Shown here: one piece after another, positions 39,576-39,614 of the stretch
Layout: each line of letters begins with the position of its first letter
How positions within the stretch are numbered: the first letter of the stretch is position 1
Source of the DNA: a virus
Direction: 5' to 3' (one strand)
IMG/VR virus record: IMGVR_UViG_3300027893_000006
Location: 1-39,614 of that record
DNA: 39,614 bases
Position numbers and translations under genes: made by a program
Notes under the pieces: generated by a model
Told to the model about the DNA's origin: nothing
What the model saw: the letters and a program-made list of their open reading frames with translations, nothing else
Database searches by the model: none

Positions 39576-39614
39576 TTCATTTCATTTCATTTCATTCTTC
39601 AAAATTTAAAAGAC

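Noticed and set aside
39571-39595. TTCAT x5 as a CRISPR-like or origin repeat
   Set aside because: It is a short simple-sequence repeat over a start codon at the window edge, with no spacers and no other copies seen.

Overview
This window is a 39.6-kb piece of a strongly AT-rich tailed double-stranded DNA phage genome (Caudoviricetes). The evidence is a terminase small/large pair, a primase-helicase, a family A DNA polymerase, a flap exonuclease, many nucleotide-metabolism enzymes, HNH endonucleases and a tRNA, all packed tightly. Every supported gene is on the minus strand, so transcription runs from high to low coordinates. Neighbouring genes often overlap by ATGA or TAATG. The standard bacterial code fits. 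No capsid, portal, integrase or clear lysis gene was found, so the window is part of a larger genome. The host cannot be named from the sequence.

In transcription order: 39.6-33.5 kb holds zinc-ribbon proteins, a probable single-strand-binding protein analogue, a MazG-like pyrophosphohydrolase, a dNMP kinase, a dCMP deaminase and DNA polymerase A. Between 33.5 and 31.8 kb are three short genes with related coiled-coil C-termini. The first two have their own similar promoters, strong ribosome binding sites and, 1-2 nt after the stop codon, a type II hammerhead ribozyme. The third is followed by a different structured RNA. Between 31.0 and 26.4 kb lies a probable DNA-base hypermodification locus: a thymidylate-synthase homologue whose dUMP-selecting Asn is replaced by Asp (as in dCMP hydroxymethylases), an HNH gene, a protein of the 5-hmdU DNA kinase helical-domain family, a Cys-rich protein, a GT-A glycosyltransferase and a novel Trp/Cys-rich protein. 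A B12-dependent ribonucleotide reductase follows, behind a GC-rich hairpin.

23.9-12.7 kb carries a flap exonuclease, a nucleoside deoxyribosyltransferase, two metallophosphoesterases, tRNA-Leu(UAA), a dATP/dGTP-diphosphohydrolase-like protein, a Cas4-like and a VRR-NUC-like nuclease, a DNA methyltransferase and many small proteins. One small gene (17.5-17.75 kb) is interrupted by an in-frame TGA. The primase-helicase follows, then an 800-bp gene-free region with about ten copies of a TTTAGGTAAAAA motif in both orientations, a candidate origin or control region. Terminase genes come next, then small membrane and basic proteins, and finally a cluster of three glycosyltransferases, an FkbM methyltransferase, a PIG-L-type deacetylase and an unknown protein.

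Taken together the genes describe a phage that runs its own replication, rebuilds the host dNTP pool and probably decorates DNA bases or surface glycans. Several genes were too short for routine calling (28-48 aa) and were found by reading the gaps. Functions rest on motif recognition, not on database searches.
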